Program-made: the position numbers and the translations under genes
Source of the DNA: an uncultured Solirubrobacteraceae bacterium
GTDB lineage: Bacteria; Actinomycetota; Thermoleophilia; Solirubrobacterales; Solirubrobacteraceae
Assembly (NCBI GenBank): GCA_955652345.1
Contig: CATPBV010000198.1
Coordinates: 1 to 18,938, forward strand
Reading direction: 5' to 3'
Length of the DNA: 18,938 bases
The notes under the pieces: generated by a model
The model's database searches: none
Seen by the model: only the letters and a program-made list of their open reading frames with translations
What the model was told of the DNA's origin: nothing
Part shown: positions 5,858-13,455 of the stretch, piece after piece
Layout of the letters: each line of letters begins with the position of its first letter
Position numbering within the stretch: the first letter of the stretch is position 1

Positions 5858-6903
5858 CAGTCCATCGCCAGCGGACCCTGCGACTCCCCAGCGAGGAACT
5901 GGCGGATGAAGGGGTTGTCGGAGTTGAGCATGTCTTCGGCAGGACCCGCTTCGACGATTCGGCCCATCCACAGCACATTGATGTAGTCAGCGACACGACG
6001 GGCGCTCATGATGTCGTGCGTGACCACGGCGAACGTCGGCAGATGCTCTTTGCCCTTCGCCTTGGCCTCGTCCATCATGTCTCGGTGGATCTCGATGATG
6101 AGCTCCCCGAGAAGCGCTGTCCGCACGGGGTCAAGGCCGGAGTCCGGCTCGTCGAACAGGAGGATGTCGGGCTCGAGCACGAGGGCGCGGGCAAAACCCG
6201 CGCGCTTGCGCATCCCGCCTGAGAGCTCGTTGGGCATCTTCTCGCGAGCGCTGGCCAAGCCAACCTCGCCGAGCCGGCGCATGACGATGTCCTCGACCTC
6301 GTCCTCCCCCTTCTCGGTGTGCTGCCGCAGCGGGAACGCGACGTTGTCATAGAGGTTCATCGAGCCGAACAGCGCTCCGTCCTGGAACAGCAGCCCGAAT
6401 TTCTTGCGCATCTCGAACAGTTCGTCGTCCGGCATGTTCGGGACCGACTGACCGTGGACGAGGATGTCGCCTCGGTCTGGGTACAGCAGCCCGACCATGT
6501 GCTTGATACAGACCGACTTGCCGGTCCCGGACGGGCCGATGATCATCGACACCATGCCCTCGGGAAGGCCCATGTTCAGCCCGCGCAGGATGTTCGCGCG
6601 GCCGAACGACTTGTAGACGTCGATGAACTCGACCGCATCGGGGCGCCCCGACGGGTAGACCCGGTAGCTGTGGAACGCGTACTCCTGCTCGGAGGCGCCT
6701 TCCGGCGGGGCGGGACGCGGGGGCTGCTCGGCGACCACGGAGACACGTGACGACGTGGGGCCGGGTGCTCCGACCGGCGAACTCGGCGCGTCACCCGCGG
6801 GCCCGGGCGGCGTCGGTCCACCGTCCGGGACTGACGGGTGCGCACCCTCCCCCGGCTGGCCTGGGTCCGGCGCTGTCGGAGGCTCGTCGCGCTGCTCGTC
6901 CAT
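5857..6903 (-). CDS. Mla/Mce-type ABC transporter ATP-binding protein (MlaF-like)
   Basis: This is the nucleotide-binding subunit of an MlaFE/Mce-type lipid transporter and acts at the inner face of the membrane. It has Walker A GPSGTGKS (123-130), Q-loop Gln174 in FQDGALFGSM, signature LSGGM (227-231), Walker B ILLFDEP (247-253), the DSGLDPV D-loop and H-loop His296 in THD. The C-terminal LAGESQGP tail also fits this family. At 348 aa it is longer than a usual MlaF (about 270 aa) because of a roughly 85-residue Pro/Gly-rich, probably disordered N-terminal extension. The start is well supported by GGAGG (6911-6915) seven nt before the ATG. The gene begins 3 nt after the permease stop, and its stop abuts the large palindrome. 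Confidence 0.93.
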   Translation of the reverse strand: MDEQRDEPPTAPDPGQPGEGAHPSVPDGGPTPPGPAGDAPSSPVGAPGPTSSRVSVVAEQPPRPAPPEGASEQEYAFHSYRVYPSGRPDAVEFIDVYKSFGRANILRGLNMGLPEGMVSMIIGPSGTGKSVCIKHMVGLLYPDRGDILVHGQSVPNMPDDELFEMRKKFGLLFQDGALFGSMNLYDNVAFPLRQHTEKGEDEVEDIVMRRLGEVGLASAREKMPNELSGGMRKRAGFARALVLEPDILLFDEPDSGLDPVRTALLGELIIEIHRDMMDEAKAKGKEHLPTFAVVTHDIMSARRVADYINVLWMGRIVEAGPAEDMLNSDNPFIRQFLAGESQGPLAMD

Positions 6904-6906
6904 GTC

Positions 6907-7704
6907 TCAGCCTCCGATCGGGGCTCGCGGATTGGCTCCCCAGAACAGCTGCGTCCCGAGCATCCCGATCAGGTGCACGGACACGATGTTAAACACCATC
7001 GACTTCGCCGTGGCCCTGCCGACTCCCACGGGCCCACCACTGGCGTTGTAGCCGTAATAGCAGCCGATCAGCACGATTACGGTGGCCATCGCCATCGCCT
7101 TCAGCAGGCTGTATAAGAGATCCGGCGGGTTCTGGAACTGCCAAAAGATCAGGAAGAAACCACCTGAGGACACGTCCCCGATCTGTTGCACGACCACCAG
7201 ATAGCTGGCGAAGAAGCCGGCACCGATCGAGCAGATGTAGACGAACGGCAGCACCATCCACGCCGCCAGGAGGCGCGTCGCGCACAGGAATGTGATTCCG
7301 CTGATGCCCATCACCTCGAGCGCATCGATCTCGTCTGAGATCCGCATCGACCCGAGCTCCGCGACGATCCCGGTCCCAACCTTCGCGGCCATCATGTAGC
7401 CGAAGCCGTACGGGACCAGCTCACGCAGGTCACACCACGCGGAGAACACGCCCGCGTATGCGGGCACGCCGTTGGCACGGTTGAAGTACGCGCCCTCGAC
7501 GCCGCATTCGAGGCCGATGATGAACACGAGCCCCCAGATCACGATGGTCGACGAGACGATCAGGATCCCGGATTGGCGTAGCGCCTCGCCGAAGAACTTG
7601 AAAACTCGAAGGCGGGCGATCTCGCCGAGTACGCGCGAGGTGAACTTGACGATCTCACCGAAGGACTCGACCCAGCCACGAGGGATGCTGAGGATCGCGT
7701 CCAT
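6907..7704 (-). CDS. MlaE/YrbE-family ABC permease (second of pair)
   Basis: The 265-aa integral membrane protein carries the MlaE signature AAKVGTGIVAELGSMRISDE with IDALEVMGI (106-134) and the conserved C-terminal cytoplasmic loop GCYYGYNASGGPVGVGRATA (214-233). About five to six hydrophobic helices are visible. In Mla and Mce systems two such subunits (a homodimer, or a YrbEA/YrbEB heterodimer in actinobacteria) form the membrane channel for lipids. The ATG at 7704 follows the stop of the other permease after 2 nt, so the two are almost certainly co-translated. The open frame upstream of 7704 is the shadow of that gene. The chain has an N-terminal amphipathic stretch before the first helix, as is usual for the family. 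Confidence 0.93.
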   Translation of the reverse strand: MDAILSIPRGWVESFGEIVKFTSRVLGEIARLRVFKFFGEALRQSGILIVSSTIVIWGLVFIIGLECGVEGAYFNRANGVPAYAGVFSAWCDLRELVPYGFGYMMAAKVGTGIVAELGSMRISDEIDALEVMGISGITFLCATRLLAAWMVLPFVYICSIGAGFFASYLVVVQQIGDVSSGGFFLIFWQFQNPPDLLYSLLKAMAMATVIVLIGCYYGYNASGGPVGVGRATAKSMVFNIVSVHLIGMLGTQLFWGANPRAPIGG

Positions 7705-7706
7705 GC

Positions 7707-8516
7707 TCACTTCACGATCGTCGTTATCTCGGGATGCGTGGCCAGCAGCGTCTGAGTGAACGCGTAGTTGAACGCAAAGATCCCTAGAAACGCGATCACC
7801 ACAGCTTGGTTGACCGCCCGGCCGACCCCCTCCGCCCCGCCGGAAGCGGTCATCCCCTTGTAGCAACAGACGATCGCGATGATCGCTCCGAAGATCGTGG
7901 TCTTGACGACCGAGCCCCACAGGTCGGTGGTCGACGCGTTGTTGAAGAACGTCGCCCAGAACGGTCCGAGCGGGGCGTGATTTACGAGCGTCGCAAGCAC
8001 GCCGCCGAAGATCCCGAACAACAGCGCGTAGATGTCGAACAGCCCAGTGACGAGCATCAGCGCAAGGAATCGGGGAACGACCAGGTTCTTGATCGGGTCG
8101 ACCCCTAGAACCTGAAGCGCGTCGAGCTCCTCGCGGATCTTGCGGGCACCGAGGTCGGCCGTGATCGCGGTCCCGGCCACCCCCGCCAGCACGATCGCGT
8201 CGACGAACGGCGCGAACTCTCGGATCGACGCCAGCACGAAGAACCCCCCGAGCCGGTCGAGCGCTCCGAACAGCACCAGGAAGTTCGCTGCCTGGAGCCC
8301 GGGGGCGCCATACCCGAACGCGACCGTCGAAACGAGCAGTGGAAACCAGCAGAGCTTCAGCGCGAACAGGAACTGGCCGACGAACTCGCTGCCGTACGGG
8401 TACGGGGGCCGTACGGCCGAGACGATCGTCTTGCCGGTCAGGATCATCATGTTCCCGACCTCTTCCAGCACATTCCGGGTCGGCAAGAACGCGCGATCAG
8501 CGACTGCCCGGATCAA
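7707..8516 (-). CDS. MlaE/YrbE-family ABC permease (first of pair)
   Basis: The 269-aa protein has the family signature AGVAGTAITADLGARKIREE followed by LDALQVLGVDPIKNLVVPR (111-149), plus the C-terminal loop CCYKGMTASGGAEGVGRAVN. It should pair with the next gene's product as the heterodimeric channel of the lipid transporter. The start is a TTG at 8516 with GGGAGG (8528-8533) and a nearer GAGG (8521-8524) upstream. An internal ATG pair at residues 23-24 is an alternative, but it would remove family N-terminal sequence. This is the first gene of the operon, and the 118-bp gap to the divergent lipoprotein gene should hold its promoter. Confidence 0.92.
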   Translation of the reverse strand: MIRAVADRAFLPTRNVLEEVGNMMILTGKTIVSAVRPPYPYGSEFVGQFLFALKLCWFPLLVSTVAFGYGAPGLQAANFLVLFGALDRLGGFFVLASIREFAPFVDAIVLAGVAGTAITADLGARKIREELDALQVLGVDPIKNLVVPRFLALMLVTGLFDIYALLFGIFGGVLATLVNHAPLGPFWATFFNNASTTDLWGSVVKTTIFGAIIAIVCCYKGMTASGGAEGVGRAVNQAVVIAFLGIFAFNYAFTQTLLATHPEITTIVK

Positions 8517-8634
8517 TCGTCCTCAGTCCTCCCGTCGTGTGCGCGGCTGAGCATCGAAGCCTACCTAGCGCCGCGGCAAAGGCCAACTTGCACCGGTCCG
8601 CGAGCCCCACCGCAGATGGTATGTTCAGCTTCCC
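8517..8634. promoter_or_regulatory. Divergent intergenic region with probable promoters
   Basis: These 118 bp separate the TTG of the permease operon from the GTG of the lipoprotein gene, so both promoters should lie here. On the plus strand TATGTT (8620-8625) fits a -10 box and ends 9 nt before the GTG at 8635. That would place transcription start at or near the start codon, i.e. a leaderless mRNA. No well-spaced -35 box is visible. No clear minus-strand promoter could be picked by eye. Confidence 0.35.
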
Positions 8635-9345
8635 GTGAGCGGAGGGATCACGATCCCGCGAGGGCCGTCGCGTCTAGGACTTAGCCGCGCGCGCCGCCAC
8701 TTGACCGGCGCCGCCGTGCTTGCGGTATGTGCGGCGGTGGCCGCCTGCGGGACAGCAAGCCCATCCGAGGCCGGCGGGGGCAGCACCCAGTTTCGCGTCG
8801 TGGTCACGGTCCACACGTTCCCGTCCTCGCAGCGACTCTCCGAGCACACGCACATGGTGATTGCAGTGCGCAACGCTGGTTCCAGCACGATCCCCAACAT
8901 CGCGGCGACCGTCTGCAACGTCACGTGCGCCTATTCGGCCGCCGGCCCCGGCGAAGGGACCAGCGCGGCGGCGTTCGCGTCGAGCATCAGCGGCTCGGAC
9001 GTGGGCAACCCATCCAGGCCGATCTGGATCGTCGACCGAGCGCCGGGGCCTTGCGAGACGAGCTGTCGCGCCGGCGGTCCAGGCTCCGCGGTGACCGCGT
9101 ACGCGAACACCTGGGCACTCGGCCCCCTGGCTCCGGGGCAGACGAGGGTGTTCGATTGGGCGGTCACCGCCGTCAGCCCGGGACGGCACATCGTTGCCTG
9201 GGTCATCGCCGCCGGGCTCGACTCCGGCACTCGGGCGGAGCTCGACACCGGCTCCGCCCCACAGGGCACCTTCACCGTCACGATTCACAAGAAGCCCGCG
9301 CAGTCCTACGTGTCGGACTCGGGGCAGATCGTCAATTTGCACTAG
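8635..9345 (+). CDS. Putative secreted lipoprotein of unknown function
   Basis: The 236-aa product has a basic N-region (PSRLGLSRARRHLTG), a hydrophobic core and a lipobox Val35-Ala-Ala-Cys38, so it is probably a lipid-anchored envelope protein. The rest is a beta-rich domain resembling an immunoglobulin-like or CARDB-like fold: RVVVTVHTF, MVIAVRNAGSSTIPNI, and APGQTRVFDWAVTAVSPGRH followed by IVAWVIAAGL. Two close cysteine pairs (VCNVTC and CETSC) may form disulfides. I do not recognise a named family. The GTG at 8635 is the only sensible start, since an ATG at 8621 runs into a stop. It has no obvious Shine-Dalgarno and may be leaderless. The stop codon overlaps that of the convergent reductase gene. 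The position beside the lipid transporter may be meaningful but is not proof. Confidence 0.8.
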   Translation: MSGGITIPRGPSRLGLSRARRHLTGAAVLAVCAAVAACGTASPSEAGGGSTQFRVVVTVHTFPSSQRLSEHTHMVIAVRNAGSSTIPNIAATVCNVTCAYSAAGPGEGTSAAAFASSISGSDVGNPSRPIWIVDRAPGPCETSCRAGGPGSAVTAYANTWALGPLAPGQTRVFDWAVTAVSPGRHIVAWVIAAGLDSGTRAELDTGSAPQGTFTVTIHKKPAQSYVSDSGQIVNLH

Positions 9346-10385
9346 CCGGGCGCGCTCGACGCCTTCCAGATGTTGAGCTCGCCCTCCACGGCGTAGCGGT
9401 CGATCTCCTCGAGCTCAGCTGGTTCAAAGTCCGGTCGCTCGAGCGCCGCGACGTTTTCCTCGAGCTGAGCGACGCTGCTTGCACCGAGCAGCGCCGAGGT
9501 CACGCGCTCGTCGCGCAGCGCCCAGGCAATCGCCATCTGCGCGAGGGTCTGACCGCGCCGCTCGGCGATCCCGTTGAGCGCCCTGACCTTCGTCATGTTC
9601 TCCTCGCTGAGCATGTCCTCCGAGAATGCGGAACCGCGACGGACCCGGGAGTCCTCGGGCACGCCCCGAAGGTACTTGCCGGTGAGCAGTCCCTGGGCGA
9701 GTGGAGAGAAGACGATTGCTCCCACTCCCTCTCGGCCGAGCACCTCGAGCAGCTCCTCCTCGATCCAGCGGTTCATCATCGAGTAGGAAGGCTGATGGAT
9801 CAACAGGGACGTACCGAGACCACGCAAGATCGCGATCGCCTCCTCGGTCTGTCGGGGGCCGTATGAAGAGATGCCTACGTAGCGCGCCTTGCCCTCGCGC
9901 ACGGCCGAGTCGAGGGCCCCCATCGTCTCATCGAGCGGCGTCTCGGGGTCGAACCGGTGCGAATAGAAGATGTCGACGTACTCGAGCCGCATTCGCAGCA
10001 GACTCTGATCGAGGCTGCCGAGCAGGTACTTGCGCGAGCCCCATTCACCGTACGGTCCCGGCCACATGTCGTAGCCCGCCTTGGTGGAGATCACCACCTC
10101 GTCACGGTAGGCCCGGAAGTCCTCATCGAAGATTCGTCCGAAATTGACCTCCGCGCTGCCGTACGGCGGGCCGTAGTTGTTCGCGAGGTCGAAGTGCGTG
10201 ATCCCGAGGTCGAACGCGCGGCGCAGGATCTCGCGGTTATTCGCGATCGGGCGGTCGTCGCCGAAGTTCTGCCATAGGCCAAGCGAGATCGCCGGAAGCT
10301 TCAAGCCGCTGCGGCCACAGCGCCGGTAACCCATGCGTTCGTACCGATCCTGGTCGGCGGCATACAAGCTGCTCAAGAACTCCAT
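9342..10385 (-). CDS. gpr: Aldo/keto reductase, YghZ/Gpr (glyceraldehyde-3-phosphate reductase) type
   Basis: The 347-aa protein closely follows E. coli YghZ, which reduces L-glyceraldehyde 3-phosphate and other aldehydes with NADPH. Shared stretches include GITHFDLANNYGPPYGSAE, STKAGYDMWPGPYG, EYVDIFYSHRFD, LLIHQPSYSMMNRW, and FSPLAQGLLTGKY, with the same GELNIWKASS ending. The catalytic tetrad is visible as Asp66, Tyr71, Lys102 and His143. The ATG at 10385 gives the family length and N-terminus; the frame stays open 20 codons further upstream but that part has no family match. No strong Shine-Dalgarno is seen. The gene is monocistronic, converging on the lipoprotein gene and diverging from glutamine synthetase. 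Orthology with gpr is by similarity only. Confidence 0.92.
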   Translation of the reverse strand: MEFLSSLYAADQDRYERMGYRRCGRSGLKLPAISLGLWQNFGDDRPIANNREILRRAFDLGITHFDLANNYGPPYGSAEVNFGRIFDEDFRAYRDEVVISTKAGYDMWPGPYGEWGSRKYLLGSLDQSLLRMRLEYVDIFYSHRFDPETPLDETMGALDSAVREGKARYVGISSYGPRQTEEAIAILRGLGTSLLIHQPSYSMMNRWIEEELLEVLGREGVGAIVFSPLAQGLLTGKYLRGVPEDSRVRRGSAFSEDMLSEENMTKVRALNGIAERRGQTLAQMAIAWALRDERVTSALLGASSVAQLEENVAALERPDFEPAELEEIDRYAVEGELNIWKASSAPG

Positions 10386-10646
10386 TCGTATTGCCACGGT
10401 CGCGAGTATCTCAAGCGACGCACCGTCTCGGTACCGACGAGCCAACCGAACGCTCGAATTCGGTTCGCCTACCGGCCAACGCTATTTGCGACGGTTTAGC
10501 CAGCTGGCCAGTGTCAAGAGCCCCGCGGATCGCCTACATTTCGGCTCGAGGCCTCGGGCTACCGGGGCCCGCTCTCGTATGCACGCAGCGAAGACCATGT
10601 GGCCGCCGTTGTAGGCCGCGCCCACAGGAAGGAACAAGCCCCCAGC
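10386..10646. promoter_or_regulatory. Divergent intergenic region upstream of glutamine synthetase
   Basis: This 261-bp gap lies between the divergent reductase and glutamine synthetase genes. On the plus strand GTGTCA (10511-10516) and TACATT (10535-10540), 18 nt apart, make a modest promoter candidate that would give a leader of about 100 nt. AGGAAGGA (10626-10633) is the nearest Shine-Dalgarno-like sequence, rather far (13 nt) from the chosen ATG. I found no clear operator or riboswitch. Confidence 0.3.
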
Positions 10647-12800
10647 ATGCCTCGAATCCGCCAGCAGAACGTCCTCGCCGCACAGTGGACCCCGAACGGG
10701 GGTGCTCTCGGAGCACCGGACCTCACCGTCCCCGACAACCAGATCTTCGGCTCGAACGTGTTCAGTCCCGCCGTTCAGCGTCAGCGACTCCCGAAGGAGA
10801 CGTTCCGCCGCCTCCAGCACACGCTCGCTCGGGGCGAGGCGCTCGACACCTCGCTTGCCGACGGAGTCGCGCTCGCGATGAAGGAGTGGGCACTCGAGAA
10901 GGGAGCTACCCACTACACCCACTGGTTCCAGCCGCTCACGGGCTCGACCGCCGAGAAGCACGACAGCTTCTATGCGCCGACCGATGAAGGCACCGCGCTC
11001 GCCGAGTTCTCGGGCAGCGAGCTGATCCAGGGAGAGCCCGACGCCTCGAGCTTCCCGACCGGCGGCATCCGCGCCACGTTCGAAGCGCGCGGCTACACCG
11101 CATGGGATCCCACGTCACCCGCGTTCATCCTCGAGAACCCCAACGGCGCGCTGCTGTGCATCCCGACCGCGTTCGCGTCCTGGACGGGCGAGGCGCTCGA
11201 CCACAAGATCCCCCTCTTGCGCTCGATGGAGGCTCTGTCCAAGTCCGCGATCCGCGCTCTGCGCCTGTTCGGCAACGAGGCGGCCCAGCGAGTCTTCACC
11301 ACGGTCGGCCCCGAGCAGGAGTACTTCCTGATCGACGAGCAGTATTACTTCGAGCGCCCCGACCTGATCACGACCGGACGGACCCTGTTCGGAGCCAAGC
11401 CGCCGAAGGGCCACGAGCTCGACGATCACTACTTCGGCTCGATCCCCGAGCGGATCCTGGCCTGCATGCTCGAGACCGAGCGCGAGCTCGCCAAGTTGGG
11501 GGTTCCGGTCAAGACGCGTCACAACGAGGTCGCGCCCAACCAGTACGAGGTCGCGCCGATCTTCGAGAACTCGAACGTCGGCTCCGACCACCAGCAGCTG
11601 ACGATGCAGATCATGCAGAACGTCGCTCGCCGCTATCGGCTGGTGTGCCTTCTGCACGAGAAGCCGTTCGCAGGCGTGAACGGCTCGGGCAAGCACAACA
11701 ACTGGTCGATGGGGACCGACGGGGGCGAGAACCTGCTCGAACCAGGCGACACCCCGCACGAGAACATGCAGTTCCTGTTCTTCTGCGCCGCCGTCATCGA
11801 GGCCGTCAACAAGCACCAGGGGCTGCTCCGCGCCTCGATCGCGTCGCCCGGGCAGGATCACCGCCTGGGCGCCAACGAGGCCCCTCCGGCGATCATCTCG
11901 ATCTTCCTCGGCACCCAGCTCGAGGAGGTGTTCGGAGCGATCGAGCGGGGCGAGGCCGGCGAGTCCAAGCCCGGCTCGTTCCTGGGTCTCGGCACGCCCG
12001 TGCTACCGCCGCTGCCACTGCACGGCGGCGACCGCAACCGCACCAGCCCGTTCGCGTTCACGGGCAACAAGTTCGAGTTCCGCGCGCTCGGCTCGAGCCA
12101 GTCGCTGTCCTTCCCCAACACGGTGCTGAACACAATCGTGGCCGAGGCCGTCGACGAGCTCGCCTCGGAGCTCGAGCGCGAGCTCGACCGAGGCAAGGAC
12201 ATCGAGGCCGCGCTCCCGCCGATCCTCCAGCGCAGCTACTCGGCCAACAAGCAGATCATCTTCGGAGGCGACAACTACTCCGAGGAGTGGCACGCGGAAG
12301 CGGAGTCGCGTGGACTGCTCAACCTGCGAGCCACGCCGGACGCACTGCCCTACCTGGTGGACGAGCAGACGACGTCGGTGTTCTCGCATTACGGGGTGCT
12401 GTCCGCGCGCGAGCTCGAGTCCCGCTACGACGTTTCCCTCGAGCAGTACGTGACGAAGCTGAACATCGAGGCGGAGACTGCGGCATCAATCGCCCGGACG
12501 ATGCTGTTGCCCGCGGCGGCGCGCCATCTGGCGATGCTGCTCGACGCGCAGCTCAGCGAGCTGGCGAGCGAGACATCGGAGCTGATCGACCAGTTCACTG
12601 GCGCGATCAAGAAGCTCGAGACCGCGAACCTCGCCGAAAACCAGCCTCACGACGACACGCTCGAACACGCGGTGTACATGCGAGATCAGGTGATTCCCGC
12701 GATGGAGAGCGTGCGGAGCGTCGCCGATCGGCTGGAGCGGGTGGTTGCGGACGATCTGTGGCCGCTGCCGCCCTACGCGGCAATCTTGTTCATCAAGTAG
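10647..12800 (+). CDS. glnN: Glutamine synthetase type III (GlnN)
   Basis: The enzyme makes glutamine from glutamate, ammonia and ATP in the cytoplasm. The 717-aa length and motifs are those of the large GSIII class, not GSI (about 450-470 aa). Seen motifs include THYTHWFQPLTGSTAEKHD, EPDASSFPTGGIRATFEARG, TRHNEVAPNQYEVAPIFE (from about residue 290), VNGSGKHNNWSM (about 344-355), LRASIASPGQDHRLGANEAP and RNRTSPFAFTGNKFEFRALG. The C-terminal part carries a long helical region with acidic repeats before the LWPLPPYA ending. The start at the ATG fits the family; an in-frame GTG at 10599 would add 16 unmatched residues. It appears monocistronic. GSIII is typical of Bacteroidetes and cyanobacteria but is also known in other phyla. 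Confidence 0.95.
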   Translation: MPRIRQQNVLAAQWTPNGGALGAPDLTVPDNQIFGSNVFSPAVQRQRLPKETFRRLQHTLARGEALDTSLADGVALAMKEWALEKGATHYTHWFQPLTGSTAEKHDSFYAPTDEGTALAEFSGSELIQGEPDASSFPTGGIRATFEARGYTAWDPTSPAFILENPNGALLCIPTAFASWTGEALDHKIPLLRSMEALSKSAIRALRLFGNEAAQRVFTTVGPEQEYFLIDEQYYFERPDLITTGRTLFGAKPPKGHELDDHYFGSIPERILACMLETERELAKLGVPVKTRHNEVAPNQYEVAPIFENSNVGSDHQQLTMQIMQNVARRYRLVCLLHEKPFAGVNGSGKHNNWSMGTDGGENLLEPGDTPHENMQFLFFCAAVIEAVNKHQGLLRASIASPGQDHRLGANEAPPAIISIFLGTQLEEVFGAIERGEAGESKPGSFLGLGTPVLPPLPLHGGDRNRTSPFAFTGNKFEFRALGSSQSLSFPNTVLNTIVAEAVDELASELERELDRGKDIEAALPPILQRSYSANKQIIFGGDNYSEEWHAEAESRGLLNLRATPDALPYLVDEQTTSVFSHYGVLSARELESRYDVSLEQYVTKLNIEAETAASIARTMLLPAAARHLAMLLDAQLSELASETSELIDQFTGAIKKLETANLAENQPHDDTLEHAVYMRDQVIPAMESVRSVADRLERVVADDLWPLPPYAAILFIK

Positions 12801-12874
12801 CCGGTCGCGCTCAAGAAGGCGGGTCGAGGGTCGATTACCCGGCGAGCAGTGCCGACTAATCGAGAGGAGCACGG
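12801..12874 (+). other. Short gap after glutamine synthetase
   Basis: A weak stem, CGGGT (12820-12824) with ACCCG (12837-12841), could be part of a terminator, but the stem is only 5 bp and has no T-run. GAGAGGAG just before 12875 serves the next gene. Confidence 0.25.
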
Positions 12875-13417
12875 ATGCTTCGCCGGCCCCGCATCACCTA
12901 CGCCAACATCGTCTCCAGCCTGGCGCTGTTCATCGCGCTCGGCGGGGCGTCGTACGCCGCCATCGCGTTGCCGGCTGCCAGCGTCGGCACCCGTCAACTG
13001 AAGAACCACGCGGTCACGCTGGTCAAGATCAGCGCCGGCGCTCGATCGGCGCTCCAGGGCCAACAGGGTGCGCCGGGCAGTCCGGGCGCGCCCGGCACCG
13101 CCCGCGCCTACGGCCAGGTCGCCGCCGACGGGACCCTCACCATCAGCAAGGGCAACCCGAGCGTGACTCCTCTCGGCGCCGGCAGGTACTGCATCTCGAC
13201 ACCGGGCATCGATCCCTCGACCGCGCGCGCTGAGGTGACCCTCGGTGGAGGGGCAGTCGACCCGGACGCGGCTGCTCCGGCCGTTTTTGACGGGTCGGGA
13301 CTAGCGGGAGCTTGTCCTGTCGGGACCTTGTCGGTCGAACTCGGGAAGTACACCGTCTCGGGCTCGAGCGTCGGCTTCACCGGGGCGAACGAGCCGTTCT
13401 TCTTCCTCATCCCGTAA
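12875..13417 (+). CDS. Short collagen-like exported surface protein
   Basis: The 180-aa product begins with RRPRITYANIVSSLALFIAL followed by GGASYAA, a signal-peptide-like N-terminus that I associate with many Thermoleophilia surface proteins. After a spacer (VGTRQLKNHAVTLVKISAGA) comes a short Gly-X-Y run (from Gly62 to about residue 76, GQQGAPGSPGAPGTA), then a compact beta-rich C-terminal domain with two cysteines (RYCIS and GACPVG) that may form a disulfide. Longer family members carry many more collagen triplets, so this is a minimal version. A function in surface structure or adhesion is only inferred. GAGAGGAG lies just before the ATG. The gene is followed by another exported protein gene on the same strand after 38 nt. 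Confidence 0.82.
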   Translation: MLRRPRITYANIVSSLALFIALGGASYAAIALPAASVGTRQLKNHAVTLVKISAGARSALQGQQGAPGSPGAPGTARAYGQVAADGTLTISKGNPSVTPLGAGRYCISTPGIDPSTARAEVTLGGGAVDPDAAAPAVFDGSGLAGACPVGTLSVELGKYTVSGSSVGFTGANEPFFFLIP

Positions 13418-13455
13418 AGCGCATCTTGGCCCCTGTTGGAGCCGCCCAGAAAGCC

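Noticed and set aside
8391..8418. GGCCGTACGGCC palindrome with a nearby GCCGTAC repeat in the permease gene
   Set aside because: It is explained by codons for a Pro/Tyr/Gly-rich stretch (PPYPYG) and has no supporting context.
11102..12859. 585-aa open plus-strand frame inside glutamine synthetase
   Set aside because: Its composition (Arg/Ala/Pro runs) is that of a GC-rich shadow, and the overlapping frame is a near-textbook GSIII.
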